Source: Colias croceus
Lineage: Eukaryota; Arthropoda; Insecta; Lepidoptera; Pieridae
Direction of reading: 5' to 3'
Length of the DNA: 64,000 nt
Assembly: GCF_905220415.1 (NCBI RefSeq)
Contig: NC_059551.1
Location: 8,628,001 to 8,692,000, forward strand
The position numbers and the translations under genes are program-made. The notes under the pieces are model-generated. The model ran no database searches. It was not told the DNA's origin and saw only the letters and a list, made by a program, of their open reading frames with translations. Positions 45,766 through 57,746 of this stretch are shown one piece after another. Within the stretch, counting starts at the first letter, position 1. Every line of letters begins with the position of its first letter.

Positions 45766-48700
45766 ATGCATTGTTTTACGTTTGTTACCGTATCGGTACT
45801 AGTATTCACCTTTACCTTGTCGACGAGTGACGCGTTGACCACAAATATGACTAAAAATCTCAAGGTTCTCGTCTCTTCCAATGATTTCGCCGAAAGCGGA
45901 ATTAAAATACTCGAAGAACAGTAAGTAAAAGTTTTATTATATTAAACTTAATGTTAGGTAGGTAATTCACATCATTTAGCAGTAGGGTCATTGCGCTGGT
46001 TTTCGTCCAATTATAGGAGTTGCCAACTTTGTGATACGAAATAAATATTTTGGAGCACCCTTCCTTAAACATATAATTTTTTTTTAAGTCCTTATATAGT
46101 CTTCTTTAAGATAATATTAAGAGAAAATAAATCATTTTGATGTATCTTTTTATTTAAATTATTTTCTGCAAAAGTAGGGTAAATGCTAGTTTTCGTCCAA
46201 AAAAACTGGTTTTCGTCCTAGTGTAAGCTAGTTTTCGACCACCGTGTAGAAAAAGGAGGGTAGGTCAACCAATGATATTATATATAGAAACAAGAGGTAG
46301 ATACGTTACCAACGCACCAAAACGTAAACCGTGAATTGGTCCTAATTGGGACCAGTGGAATCAGTCAGATTGTGACTTGTGACAGCGAACGCACATGCTG
46401 ATATAAACGTTAAAATTATCAATAATGCCTTCTTGTGTGTTCAGAAAGTGCACAAATTACGATAGTAAAATAAAGAAAGATAGAGGAATATCATATCACA
46501 GGTAAATGTATTAAAATATTATAATTTTAGAGCAAAAATAACAATTTGCAATTATTAATGAATGACACTTGCTTGACACTTGTATTGAAATAATGAAAGG
46601 GATAAAACATTGCTTCAATCACTAGTGTGACAAAGCTAGCGCACACTGTGTTCAAAGATTAACATGTAGATACGATTATTGAAAATAGAACGGCTATTTT
46701 ATTAATTTCGATTTGGGTAAATACTTGATTATTTTTATATTTAAATCCACACAGTGCATGTAATTAACAAATATATCTATTTATTATATACAATGAAATC
46801 GTGATGGCAAAAATGTTTGTTTGCAAAAATGATGTTGAATATACGTATACATTAAAGAAAAGATTATCGCTACTGACGAAAAATGCTATTTGCTTTTCTG
46901 TAAATAGCTATTGAACATACATTTTATTTGTGTTTTAGATAAAAAAGGCTTATACTTCATCCTTTCTTTTATTTCATACTTTTTTTCATCTAGGCACCAC
47001 TATTGCACGCCTCATAAGCGAAGCGTTGAGGTGGGTACTACTGTCACTTCGCGCAAAACATCTGATTTTTCAAACTTAAAATGTCTTTATGTATCATACA
47101 TTGCACTTGTAAGATAATACATACACACACATATTAAGAAAAAACACTATTTTTAACATTCATGATATTTTTGATGTCATTTTTGTTATTTAAACTAGTT
47201 AAAAAACAGTTTAAAAAAGTTCTGTCTTGGACGTCCGTGTGTCTGTATGTGCGGAGGATTTTCTTGTTAACACGATAGCGACCGAAATACTTTACTAATC
47301 GAGTCTTTTTTTTTCTCTTACGCTTGAGTATGCTCAGGAATAGAACCCTTTCATTTTTCAGGGTCTGATTCGATGTGGTTTAATTGTTATTAAATAAACA
47401 AAAAAAAATATCGACTGTTCTCCATAATTTTAGTATATCTATATATATTCTTTATTTACACCATATACATAAATATCTACATACTTATATTATATACACC
47501 TTTATAAATAATCAATTTTATTGTAAAGGATGAGATTATGAGGCGTGCACTTTTGGATTTTCCAAACTTTTATTACCTATATCCTACAAGTTGGAGTGAT
47601 GACCTTGTACGGGTTCCGGGAACTGCCTTGAAACGAATAGCGTAAGATCGGTCCGTATGGAGTTCTATAAGGAGGACTATGCTCAGCAGTGGGTGTTTAT
47701 CGGGTGAAATGATGATGACCGAAAACGAACACCACAGCTAGCAATAAATGCTTAATACAGTTATATCTCCAAAAAAGTTTTTTTCATTTTAATACAACTT
47801 CATAATAATAATTAAATAGTAAATGAAATTGTCACATTTGTTTACGTGTGCAGGAAACGTAACATCTATAACATTGAACCTTCTGTGTCGTTAGTCTATG
47901 CCAATTGCCATGGCAACTATTTGTTTATTTATATTTAATTGGTGAATTCTTGTGACTTTTGCTTACAACTGCGCGGAAGTGACAAACTATCTTTGTCTTT
48001 TTTGTTTATATCATTTTATTAGAGCCATCTCTCTTATACAGTCTGTCAATGTAATAAATTAAGTAAAATGAAACTTGTATTTGTGTGTGCCTGACACTGC
48101 ATAGGAAGCATTTTTTTTGGATATCTTGTGAGTATATAACGTATCTATACATAAAATATCATTGAGGTCAACTATTAAGTTTAAAATCAATTACAGGTAA
48201 ATATATACGTTTATTTAATTAACATTACAATTTCTCACTACCCAGGTTTAGTTTTTTTTACTAATAATAATCAATATAACTAGTCAACACTGAGATCTAT
48301 GTAGCACTTGGCAGTCCTTATAGGCGTTAGTGATGACTGTATAATCATTCGTAATAAATAAAGGAATGCGTTCCTTACAATGTAAATGAAACAAGTAATA
48401 ATTACAGGACTAAGAAATAACATCAAAAAACAGAAATATTCATTCTAACAACAAAAATTTTCATTCTAATACTTTGTTTATCAAATGAAACGTACTATAA
48501 ACACACAGCCATAATAATATGTTTTAGCTACAGAATCTTCAGTGTACGCAGCGTCTTTTTTTTCTAGATTTCTTAGACTCCTTCGAGGCCATCTAAAAAC
48601 AATAAGATCTTTCTGAGGATACGTTGAGTAAGTATAATAAAAAAATACTGCATTGGCAAAACAGACCTAGAATAAAAGATGATACTCAAGTGAATGATAA

Positions 48701-51700
48701 TCAAGAAAAATACAGTGTATTATGTCTGACCTACCCCCATTTATGCTACGAATAATTGACTCTACTTCACATAAGGAGAATGATACATGACTGAATGAAT
48801 GACAATATTAGGTACCTACAACACTCTGGCCCTCACCAATTATTTATAAGGAAGATACTGAATAGAAAACTTTTCAATACGTAAAAATAGACGAAAAGTA
48901 ATGCAAAAGAATGGCTATATTTAATTTTTGGATACTCCAATACTCATTCATGGACGAAAACTAAAACATTTAAAGCTAAATTTAGTTTTCGTCCACTTCT
49001 TTAAATATTTTTTTATTTTGGCAGCACTGACATAGCAGTGGACGGAAACCAAAAAAACTAAACTAATAGCAATAAAGATCACTTCGGGAGAAACTATTCA
49101 GTATTTTAAAGGTCCGATAAAGTAAAATGACCCTAACAAATATTCACGTAGCTGTTTGAGTTTCCGTCCACTTGGACGAAAACCAAATATTTTGAGAATT
49201 TGGTAACCTAGTATCCGTCCACTTAATATTTCGAAGAGTATTATAAAAATGTATGATAAACACTTATAATTGCGTTTATTATGCTTATAAATAAACATAC
49301 GTACCAAAAACATTACGTAAACTAGCTAAAACAGTGATTTACCTTACCATGAACTTTTCTCGCCGGCAAATTTTTCTCTCGCGCGATGACATCTGCAAGG
49401 CACGTATGCGAAGCGGCCACATTTACGTTAATTTTTTGAACTCTCTTCTTGTCAAATCAAATTTTAATGTTGATAGTACTGTTGCTTAAACATTATGGAC
49501 CGTAAAAAGTGCAAACTTGCGCGGGAAGGTAGGTTTGTATTCAAGTTTTACGCACGTGATTGTAGCAGGTCAGTCAAATGGACGAAAACAGAAGCTGGAC
49601 GGCAAACCAGCGCAATTACCCTACTAAAGCTTTATTTTGCTAAAAAAATATTGAGAAGCGATGCCTTTCGACCAAGTATGACAGCGCTCTGACAGTTATG
49701 AATTATAGAGTTATTCATATGAGTGACATATTAAAATTAAAAAAACCTCCCCGATATTTTTTTAAGCTTATTTTTCTTTTGTTAAAATTAACTCTATGTT
49801 AGTTTGTGATTTATTGGAATAATACCTAGATGAATAATTTATCTCGACAAGAAATCTGCTTCTATTTCCATTATTATTTTACATTTTTGTTTAATTAATA
49901 ATACATAATTAAATACCTATTAATTTCTCAGATTAAATTATATACCTACCTAGCTGTTATCTTAATCTGAATATTATTCTTAATATATTATATTATAAAG
50001 GCGAAAGTTTGTAAGTAAGGATGTATGGATGTTTGTTACTCTTTCACGTAAAAACTACTTAACCGATTACAATGAAATTTAGCACACATATAGAGGGTAA
50101 CTTGGATTAACACATAGGATAGTTTTTATCCCGGAAATCCCACGGGAACGGGGACTATGCGGGTTTTCCTTTGCAAACGCGGGCGAAGCCGCGGGCGGAA
50201 ATCTAGTATAATATATGGTCGTTTAAAAAATAAGACTTCCTTCACCCATACAAAACGTTGAATATTTATTAAAATTATGTTTCTTTATTGGTATAATAAT
50301 CAATCACGTATTTTCGTTTTTTTTCCCCCGGCCCCAGACTGTTCTGAATGTTTATTGCTTTTTAATTATACTTACTTAGGTTAATGAGGAGCGTATTATC
50401 CCATCACATAAGGAAAATTCTTATGAACTCTGATTGTTAGTAGTTAGGTAGTTATTAGTTAAGTACAAAATACAAATACATCTGCATTACAAATTTACAA
50501 CTATAAAACTATGTCATCATTGGTGTCTGAGTGGTCATGCGTTGTCACGGTAAAAGACGCAGGTTCAAATCCCGCCTCATGCATTTAAGTATCTACCAAC
50601 CTTAGCTACCTACCAACTTTTAAATATATTGAAATACATTTTATGTACTTAATTAAGTATAAAAAAAGAAAATGACTAAGTAGTTACATAGGGGGAGTCC
50701 GGGAGACTTGCCCAGGTGGGAGAGTTGAACCACTTTCAATAACTTTTTAAATTAGGCGCCAAATTACGCCAAGTGGCAAACAAATGAACGCGCATAATTC
50801 GCCAATCACAAGCAACTCGAAATTTTGAGTGATAACAGACGCGTTCGACCGTGAGTTACGAAAAAGTGTTTTCATCGTCGCGGAGTGAATTTTTTTGGAT
50901 CTGTTGTTTTAATCGCTATGCACGCATTTATGAAGGTATGTATCAAACACCTACGTTATTGCATTACTAGATTATCATATTTTGTCGTACGTTCAGTGTT
51001 GTTCTCCAGTTGATAGTGGATTTGTTGGAAAAAATCAAGATATGGCCTTGAGTCGGGTGTGGGAGAGTTGAACCAGTTTGCAGTTGGGAGACTTAAACAG
51101 TGGTTCAACTCTCCCTTTGCAGTTTGTCCACTATTTAAGTTGGTTTTTGTTTTGTTTCAGAAAGAAAATTCCATTTCAGTATAAGCCTAAGGAAGGTAGT
51201 CGTCACAGGAAACCGCTTGTAAAGTGCAGACAGAGAAATAAAGAGTGGCAGAACCATTTTACGACGGTATTATATGTTAGGTTTTAGATTTTCAATGTAA
51301 ATAAAGAGACATTGCTCGTTCGTTACTTATTGACCTGCAGTAAAATGCACTATGGCTTAACCAGAAAACAAGCAATGCAACTAGCATTCGACTACGCCAA
51401 TTTCATTGAATTATAGTTCCATTTATGTTGATTTTGCATGTGCCACATTTAATCTTTGAGACTGATAGCTTATTCTTAGTTTATAGTATAAAAAATGTCT
51501 TTAAATTAGTTTTGTAGATTTATGTAGCAGTAGATACCTCAAAACGAGTATTTAATTAATAATAAAAGCGAATGTTATGTTATGCAGTTGCTCTGAAAAC
51601 ATTTGATTAATTATGTTCACTAATTTATTTAGAAGGTGATTGTGAATATTCTAGTTATTGTTAAACGTGTCTTAATAATACATAAATAATATTGTGTAAT

Positions 51701-54700
51701 ATATGCTTTATTTGCTTCATTTCTCCTCTCTAAAAAGGTATGGGCAAGTGTCCCGCACCTTATGATCAAGTGTCCCACCGGTTGGGGAGACTTGAATCAA
51801 AACTCATTTTTCATTACAACTTAGTTTACTGTCTTCTCCTTGCAATTTTTATTTTCAAAATGGTATAAAATCTTAGCCAGATAATAAGGCTTCAATATGG
51901 TGTAGATTTTAAAGCTCTCAAGGTCACTGATCAGATTTTATAGAGTTTATAGTAAAAAGCGGTTCAAGTCTCCCGGACTCCCCCTACTTACTTTTATTCA
52001 ATTTTACAAATCGCGGATATTTTGCGCGGACTTCCATATAAATATTCTTATTTTATTTTATCATATTTTGATCGAGTATACAGACATCGATTAGTTTTAC
52101 AGTAGCTATGCTAACAACGATTTAAGTCTGAACAAGTACCATGGTCCAAGCTTACAATTCTTTTCATCACAGCTTCACAGTGGTCAAGTCACGTTACTTC
52201 GGTTTCAATGAGGAGGGTTTGAACGAGAACATGCAGGAGCTCATGAACCTGATCCCTGGATGTTCAGCACTCATCTGGGTATCACACCATCCTATTACCA
52301 AAGAACTGTTGGATAAAGCTGGTGAGTTATACTATGGTAGATGTTTATAGGTACCATTGTATATTCTTTGGCTAAAAGATACTTAGAAAAGCTGATAATA
52401 ACGCTAAAATACACGTTTTTAAGTATATGCTGATTAAAAAAGCTGGTAAATAATAGTGAAACAGATGAATTTTTTGCTGTTTTCACAGCATAACATAATG
52501 GCGTGTCTGTAGCTAATAGTTCCATGGCAAATCCATTGATGAGGCCTCAATGAAGGCTATAGCCTATACCAAAATTGTAGTTAAAAATAAATTAACTGAA
52601 ACATTAATTTCAACCTGGCCAATGGAAATTTTCTCAAAATTATTATTTTATCCGTCACAAAAAAGGATTCGTTGTTTCTATTTCTACTTACATATTTTTT
52701 GTTCTTTTACGATTACGAAGATGGATTTACCCTTTAAAGACCTAAAAAATGTAACAAATGCCTTCAAGTGCAGCTCTTTCCACAGGACCTCAACTCAAGA
52801 TCGTGGCCACAGCATCTGCAGGCTACAACAACTGCAACGTACCGGAGCTGAAAGCACGCGGCATCAAGCTGTCGAACACACCAAATGTTCTGAGTGCTGC
52901 TGTGGCTGAGATCGCTGTTTCCCTTATGATTGGAGCCGCTAGACGATTCACTGAGAATATAGATCAGGTTAAACGGTATGTATATCTGTTGTATATAGAA
53001 TCTAGAAATTATTGTGTGTACAATAATCAATGGAATAGTTTATCAGACGCTGATTACGTTAGAAATACAACTATGACACCTGTATATGAATAAGAAAACT
53101 CGGATATTTTCAACCAATTATAACTGAGCGAATTATATTTTTGATAAAAGAAAGTATCTAGTTAACTAAGAAATAAGAATAATAAAAATATCATATTGTT
53201 TATATCAGTTACTCATTTGAAATCTTGTGACAAAGATAAAAGATTTTAAATCAGATTGGTAGAAATCGAATAATTTATATAGGTACCTACATACCTACAT
53301 ATTTATTCCTTGTTAACTTGATAGACAGACGGAAATATATTTTATGGTGTAGCTAGCAAAGGAGCATAATATGGACCACCTTATTCAACAGTCACCCGGT
53401 ACCATTAACACTCTTAACAATTGTGCTTTTTACCTATATAATGTCCTGCTTCCATTATATGGGTAGTGACGATCACTTCCCATCACCGTATTTTTTTCCT
53501 AAAAAAAAAACTTAATAATCACCATGCATTTCACAGAGGCGAATGGGAAGGTATTGGCTTCCAAAACATGCTTGGTCAGGACCTCCGTGACAGCACAGTT
53601 GGTATTGTTGGCTTCGGTGGTATTGGCCAAGCCACGGCCAAGAGGCTGGTGGGATTCGAAGTCGCCAAGTTCTTGTACAGCGGACATAGAGAAAGACCCG
53701 AAGGTAAGCACTGCAAAGCATTTTCAATCGCGGATTTATTTATTAAAAAAATTGTGGAATTTATAAAAAAAATTAAGTTTTTTTTGTTGGATGATCTTAT
53801 TTTAAAGAGTTCTTTAACACACCCAGAATACAAAAAAAAAACAAGAATAAATGATCTTCGCTATTTTTTTTAACAGAATCATTAAAATTAAATGCTAATT
53901 GCTATTAATTATAAAATTATCATTCAGTTCAAGATAAAAATTGTTTTAGACCGCTAACGTAACATCCTGTGTTTCTGAAATCGATTATGATTTTTAAATG
54001 TTTACAGCCTGAGCATTAAATATGTATATCTTATATCTATAAGTCTATTTCTCACAATTTTTTTTAAAGTGAAACTTTTATTACATCATCTCAAACTTTA
54101 ACATACGTACGATAATTATCGTACAAATACGATAATTTTTAGTTAATGTCTATAGTGTGAAAATATAGTGTGAAAAAAAGGTTCACTTTTACCGTGGTTT
54201 CATAAAACCACACAAAATTTTTTTTTTACTTTCCAGCTAAAAACTACGGCGCAGAATTAGTCCCACTAGACACATTGTTATCTCAGAGTGATTTCATCCT
54301 ACTATCAGCTCCTCTAACCGACGAAACACGCCACATGATCAACAAGACTTCTCTTGCTAAGATGAAGAAAAATGCCATTATTGTGAACGTCGGTCGAGGA
54401 GGTGAGTGCATGGGCTTAAATTACTTTAGTTTTTAGTTTATCATAACTATTTGGGCCTAATGATTAAATAATTAGCCTATTTCGAATTGCTGTCGACTAG
54501 CACACATAAGAGAATAATATCTCATAAGTCATAAACACACATAAAAGAATAACATCTCATAAAATTATTATCAAAAAAGTTTGTTTTAATTTCTTGAAAT
54601 AAAAAATAGATTTTTTCAAAAAATAAACAATAAATTATACTGGCTAACTACTGCTTTGCAAACTATTTACGTACATACACGGAAATATAGATGCAATATC

Positions 54701-55721
54701 ATCAAAAATATTAGTTTGTAATTCGGTTCTATCGCAAGTTTTGTAATACTTTTACCTCTTGTAGATATTAACTGTATTTAATATTTCGTGTTTGTAACCG
54801 ATAAGGAGATAGATGATACCGAATAAACACATTCCAGATTATCTGATAAAAAACATCGATTTTTTTCTAAGATATTGAAATAAGCTCAAGATTGAGCAGT
54901 CTATTTATTCTAAATTTAAAAAAAAATTACGAACTGTATAAGATTCCTTTGCCCTACAAATAGATAGTAAATCAAAAAAATCATGTAATTTTTTTTTCAT
55001 TTTCGCTATGATAGCTGAACGGAGGCTATATATGAAACTATTTATTTAATATGTTTTTTCTAGATCTGATCAACCAAGACGATTTATACGACGCTCTGAA
55101 GAACAAACAGATTTACGCAGCTGGCTTAGACGTTACTACTCCAGAGCCTCTGCCTAAAGACAACAAATTATTGACTTTGCCCAACTGCTGTAAGAAAATC
55201 TATTCATTTAATTTCAAATCTTATCTAACAATAATTTGTCATATAAAATGCCACTTTTTGGAAATGAAAGAATTAAATCAGAACTAGTTTTAAAAATCTT
55301 GTAATTCACCCGATTTATCTTGCTTAAGCTGTTTTACTAATATTGATTCATGTATTAATGAGAGCAATTAATTATGAGTGGAGTATTTAAAAAAAACAGC
55401 CAGGAATAATACTAGCTGGCCAATGAACGATTTAGTTCGAGATTAATTAATATTCTACTCGACTCACAGTTAAGACAGGCCCTAACAAGTCAGATTACAG
55501 AAAAAATTAACTGTTTGTTGATTGTAATGTATATTGTCACCGCACAGTTTATGTATAAATGTACTTAAAATATTTATATTATAATTGATAATCTTTCAGT
55601 TATCCTGCCCCACATTGGCAGTGCCACAGTACGCACAAGGAATGACATGGCTGAGTTGGCTGCTAAGAATGTAGTCAATGCATTGTATGGACGAGCTTTG
55701 ATATCTCCAGTTTTGCCCTAA
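45766..55721 (+). CDS. Grhpr: Glyoxylate/hydroxypyruvate reductase, paralogue 2 (7 exons, 357 or 330 aa)
   Basis: Same enzyme family as its neighbour. Exons I read: 45,766-45,920; 52,173-52,321; 52,786-52,975; 53,537-53,703; 54,237-54,401; 55,064-55,189; 55,600-55,721 (1,074 nt). The Rossmann motif GFGGIG is at residues 190-195, and SGHRERP replaces SGRS in the cofactor loop. The triad is complete: Arg274 (NVGRG), Glu303 (TTPEP) and His322 (PHIGSAT). Two starts are possible. ATG 45,766 is preceded by an in-frame TAA and adds 27 residues with an uncharged hydrophobic stretch (VTVSVLVFTFTL) like a signal peptide. ATG 45,847 gives a normal 330-residue cytosolic enzyme. Intron phases equal those of paralogue 1, so the pair arose by tandem duplication. 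Intron 1 is 6.25 kb and mostly transposon. An AATAAA at 55,805 fits the 3' end. Confidence 0.93.
46425..46501 (+). pseudogene. Orphan THAP-domain first exon
   Basis: The frame starts MPSCVFRKCTNYDSK and continues to a GT donor after SYHR. Met-Pro then Cys-x4-Cys is the N-terminal half of a THAP zinc finger, as found in P-type transposases and THAP proteins. I found no following exon with the conserved Trp, Cys-x2-His and AVPTIF parts, so the gene is incomplete. Confidence 0.6.
47530..47715 (+). repeat. SINE 3'-part fragment
   Basis: The segment carries GGCGTGCACTTTTGGATTTT and, near its end, GCTCAGCAGTGGG followed by ATGATGATGA. This resembles the 3' half of the Metulj-type SINE at 26,516. 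The head and target duplication are not visible. Confidence 0.5.
49985..50206 (+). mobile_element. Non-autonomous Helitron in intron 1 of paralogue 2
   Basis: The 3' end shows GCGGGCGAAGCCGC, GGGCGGAAAT, then CTAG|T at 50,203-50,206, and the body contains CCCGGAAATCCCACGGGAAC as in the 11,386 copy. The 5' end is less clear (ATTATATTATAAAG), so the start is approximate. Confidence 0.75.
50517..50584 (+). repeat. tRNA-like sequence, probable SINE head or tRNA pseudogene
   Basis: Both Pol III boxes are visible: TGGTGTCTGAGTGG as an A box and GGTTCAAATCC as a B box. The T-arm stem GCAGG/CCCGC has a mismatch and the acceptor ends do not pair, so this is unlikely to be a functional tRNA. Confidence 0.5.
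50691..51984 (+). mobile_element. 1.29-kb pogo-like element in intron 1 of paralogue 2
   Basis: Perfect 20-bp inverted ends GGGGGAGTCCGGGAGACTTG, flanked by TA (50,689-50,690; 51,985-51,986). Copies of GGGAGAGTTGAACC or its complement recur at about 50,718, 51,060, 51,087, 51,101, 51,784 and 51,961. A piece of the pogo transposase second DNA-binding region remains at 51,309-51,415. The rest of the transposase is deleted. Confidence 0.88.
51309..51415 (+). pseudogene. pogo-like transposase fragment
   Basis: The frame reads LLTCSKMHYGLTRKQAMQLA followed by FDYANFIEL and a stop. This matches the 'YLL..S.M.YGLT..., LA..YA' pattern that follows the Psq HTH in pogo-like transposases. The homologous point in the element at 38,713 is YFLKMSSMNYG. 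Both elements break soon after this motif. Confidence 0.7.
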
Positions 55722-56246
55722 CAAACAATGTTCTATATCTATCAAAATGATTTGTATTTCAATAGAAATTGTCAGTAGTATTGTATATTATAGAATTGTG
55801 CAAAAATAAATATTATTTTAATTAAAAATATGGTATGTAGTTTTAATACTCAATTCAAACCATTTTCAAAACCCTGCAATCGAATAATAGTTATAATACA
55901 ATTTTGAATAATAAAATAAGGAACTTATGTTCCTGATATGTACAGTTTTTTCTGGAAATTATTAGACTTCCTACTCCATAAAGTTATTGTAAATGATTTC
56001 CTTCTATTTCTTTAATGAATGAACAAATCTACATTGCTTGTATTCTTTCCAAACCTATAATTAACCTATAGTTTGACATATTTCATATAGTATACCTAAT
56101 ATGTCACCAATTGGAATTAAATAAGTAAAAAAAAATGTTTTAACTTTATAATAACATAAATTTACTTTATAATAAGATATACAATTAGTTTATAGATTAC
56201 TTTATAGATAATATAATAATAACTTAAAACTAGGCACATAGCTGTA
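55722..56246. other. Convergent 3' spacer
   Basis: It lies between the stop of reductase paralogue 2 and the stop of LAMTOR3. An AATAAA on the + strand at 55,805-55,810 probably ends the reductase transcript. No clear canonical signal for the - strand gene is seen. Confidence 0.6.
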
Positions 56247-56808
56247 TCATGGTGCATCGGCAACTATAGTTCCTAAATCTTTCAAAAATGGTTCAATTTG
56301 GTGTTCCAACGCTAATATATGTCCCGTATTACAGTTGTCACTTCCAATAAATGTTATTACTAAAGGTAATTTGCTCATTTGAATGACCTGAAATCAGAGA
56401 AAATGTCTAACATCTTTTGTATTAAAGAAACATGAAATCAATAATCTACAAGATAAAAAGATAAGTAGAATCACAATTCACATATTAGAAATATACCTGA
56501 TATGTTGAATACATTGAAATTATTGTTTTGTTCCTTCCTAGGCCTAGTTTACTGGCTTGATCAGTAGCCATGCCGAAAGTTGATATAAAATTCGGTCGTA
56601 AAGCTAACTGAGGTGCCTTTTCTGTGACTGCTCGTACCACTGGGACTCCATCCCGATCTGTGATTAATATGCAATGTAGTCCATTCACTCTAAAATAAAA
56701 ATTAAATGGTAGTATACATACAATCATTGTATTCTAATTCATATACAAATTACAATTTGATTACTTTTCAAGTAAATGATTTAAATATTTTCTCAAATCG
56801 TCAACCAT
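56247..56808 (-). CDS. Lamtor3: LAMTOR3 / MP1, Ragulator and MAPK scaffold subunit (3 exons, 125 aa)
   Basis: A roadblock/LC7-fold protein that pairs with LAMTOR2 in the Ragulator complex on late endosomes/lysosomes. There it supports Rag GTPase-dependent mTORC1 recruitment and MEK-ERK scaffolding. Exons on the - strand: 56,808-56,765; 56,689-56,497; 56,387-56,247 (378 nt in frame, GT/AG borders). Recognisable family signatures are an MVDDLRKYL start, VNGLHCILITDRDGVPV at about residues 16-32, the LRPNFISTFGMATDQASKLG block in the middle, and TIISMYSTYQ before the last intron. The C-terminal part is LPLVITFIGSDNCNTG plus a final helix. Length matches the ~124-residue family. It is convergent with the reductase and head to head with TAB2. 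No oddities; identity is very secure. Confidence 0.96.
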
Positions 56809-57746
56809 GACTTATGTAAATATTTTAACTTAATTTTATAATTGTTACTTTCTAGTAAAAGTAAAATTATAAAAACTCCAAAACAGACAAAAATAATGAC
56901 ACAGACACAATGACAATTGACACCAGCTGTGACACCAGCTGACACCAAATGACACTCGTGATTCGTCATTCGTGAAATCTTTCATTTTAATGTCATTTTG
57001 ACGTCAACTGTCCTCTTGGCTCTTCATAGACAATTAAACATTGTGCATATTTGTATTATCCAGTATTAACTTAGGTACCTATCGATCATTAATTCTTGCT
57101 ACATATAGAACTGAAAGCTCATACATTTTATGAAATTCGATTAAATTCATCATTTCGTAATTAAATAGGTGTATTTACACTCCATATTTCCTTATAATAT
57201 TTTTGAAGTAAAAATTGTTGTTCTGTTGTCTAAAATCTATAGTCTATATCCAAAATGGAAGAATCAGATTGACAAGTTTGTGATTTTCGTAATTTATATT
57301 TTTGGGTTTCAAGTATTTTTTTACCTGAGTAAGTTTAAAAATTGTCTTGCACAAAGCGAAATTCAAGATCGTTAAAGTATAAAATATCATATGTATCAAT
57401 AATTCCATTACTTTGAGTGGATGATGAAAAAAATAGCTTTAATAGGATGATAACAAAAGATAATATAAAAATTCAGCCTTGTCTCGTTTTGTGTTATTTT
57501 TCGTCACATGTGTACAGTGAGGATTAACGAGTCATGAACGATCCGAGTGCTAAAATACAGGAATGAATACGTAACTAAGAAAGTGATTGTAGGATTTGTG
57601 ACGTCACTAGAACGAAAAGACAATAAAATATCGCTTCCACCGCTTCTACTTTAAAATGTTTATTAGTTTTTTTAGGTAAGTGCGAGCGTATTTACACTGA
57701 CGTAGTAAGGGGAGAGTTCGCGGCGTAGAGGTGGTTTTCCGCGAGG
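56809..57746. promoter_or_regulatory. Head-to-head intergenic promoter region, LAMTOR3 / TAB2
   Basis: The two start codons are 948 bp apart and diverge, so this interval must contain both promoters. Near LAMTOR3 there are close repeats of TGACACCA (about 56,917-56,945). Near TAB2 the sequence turns GC-richer from ~57,680. I recognise no specific factor site and cannot place the transcription starts. Confidence 0.6.

Larger units (their letters stand above)
45985..49621 (+). mobile_element. 3.6-kb TA-flanked DNA element in intron 1 of paralogue 2
   Basis: Ends GGGTCATTGCGCTGG-TTTTCGTCCA and its complement with two differences, flanked by TA (45,983-45,984; 49,622-49,623). The motif GGTTTTCGTCCA or its complement recurs near both ends (46,190-46,245; 48,950-49,060; 49,150-49,220; 49,575-49,600). 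A THAP-type zinc-finger exon lies near the left end. THAP would suggest the P superfamily, but the flanks show TA rather than the 8-bp duplication of P elements, so the class is unsettled. No intact transposase. Confidence 0.75.

Noticed and set aside
45543..45830. 95-codon frame overlapping the start of reductase paralogue 2
   Set aside because: It is in another phase from the coding exon and has no recognisable feature; the reductase frame explains the region.
45985..49621. Naming the element a P transposon
   Set aside because: Only a THAP half-domain supports this; the flanks show TA and not an 8-bp duplication.
43380..50584. tRNA genes at 43,380 and 50,517
   Set aside because: One lacks the 5' half and the other has unpaired acceptor ends; both look like retroposed tRNA-like sequence.
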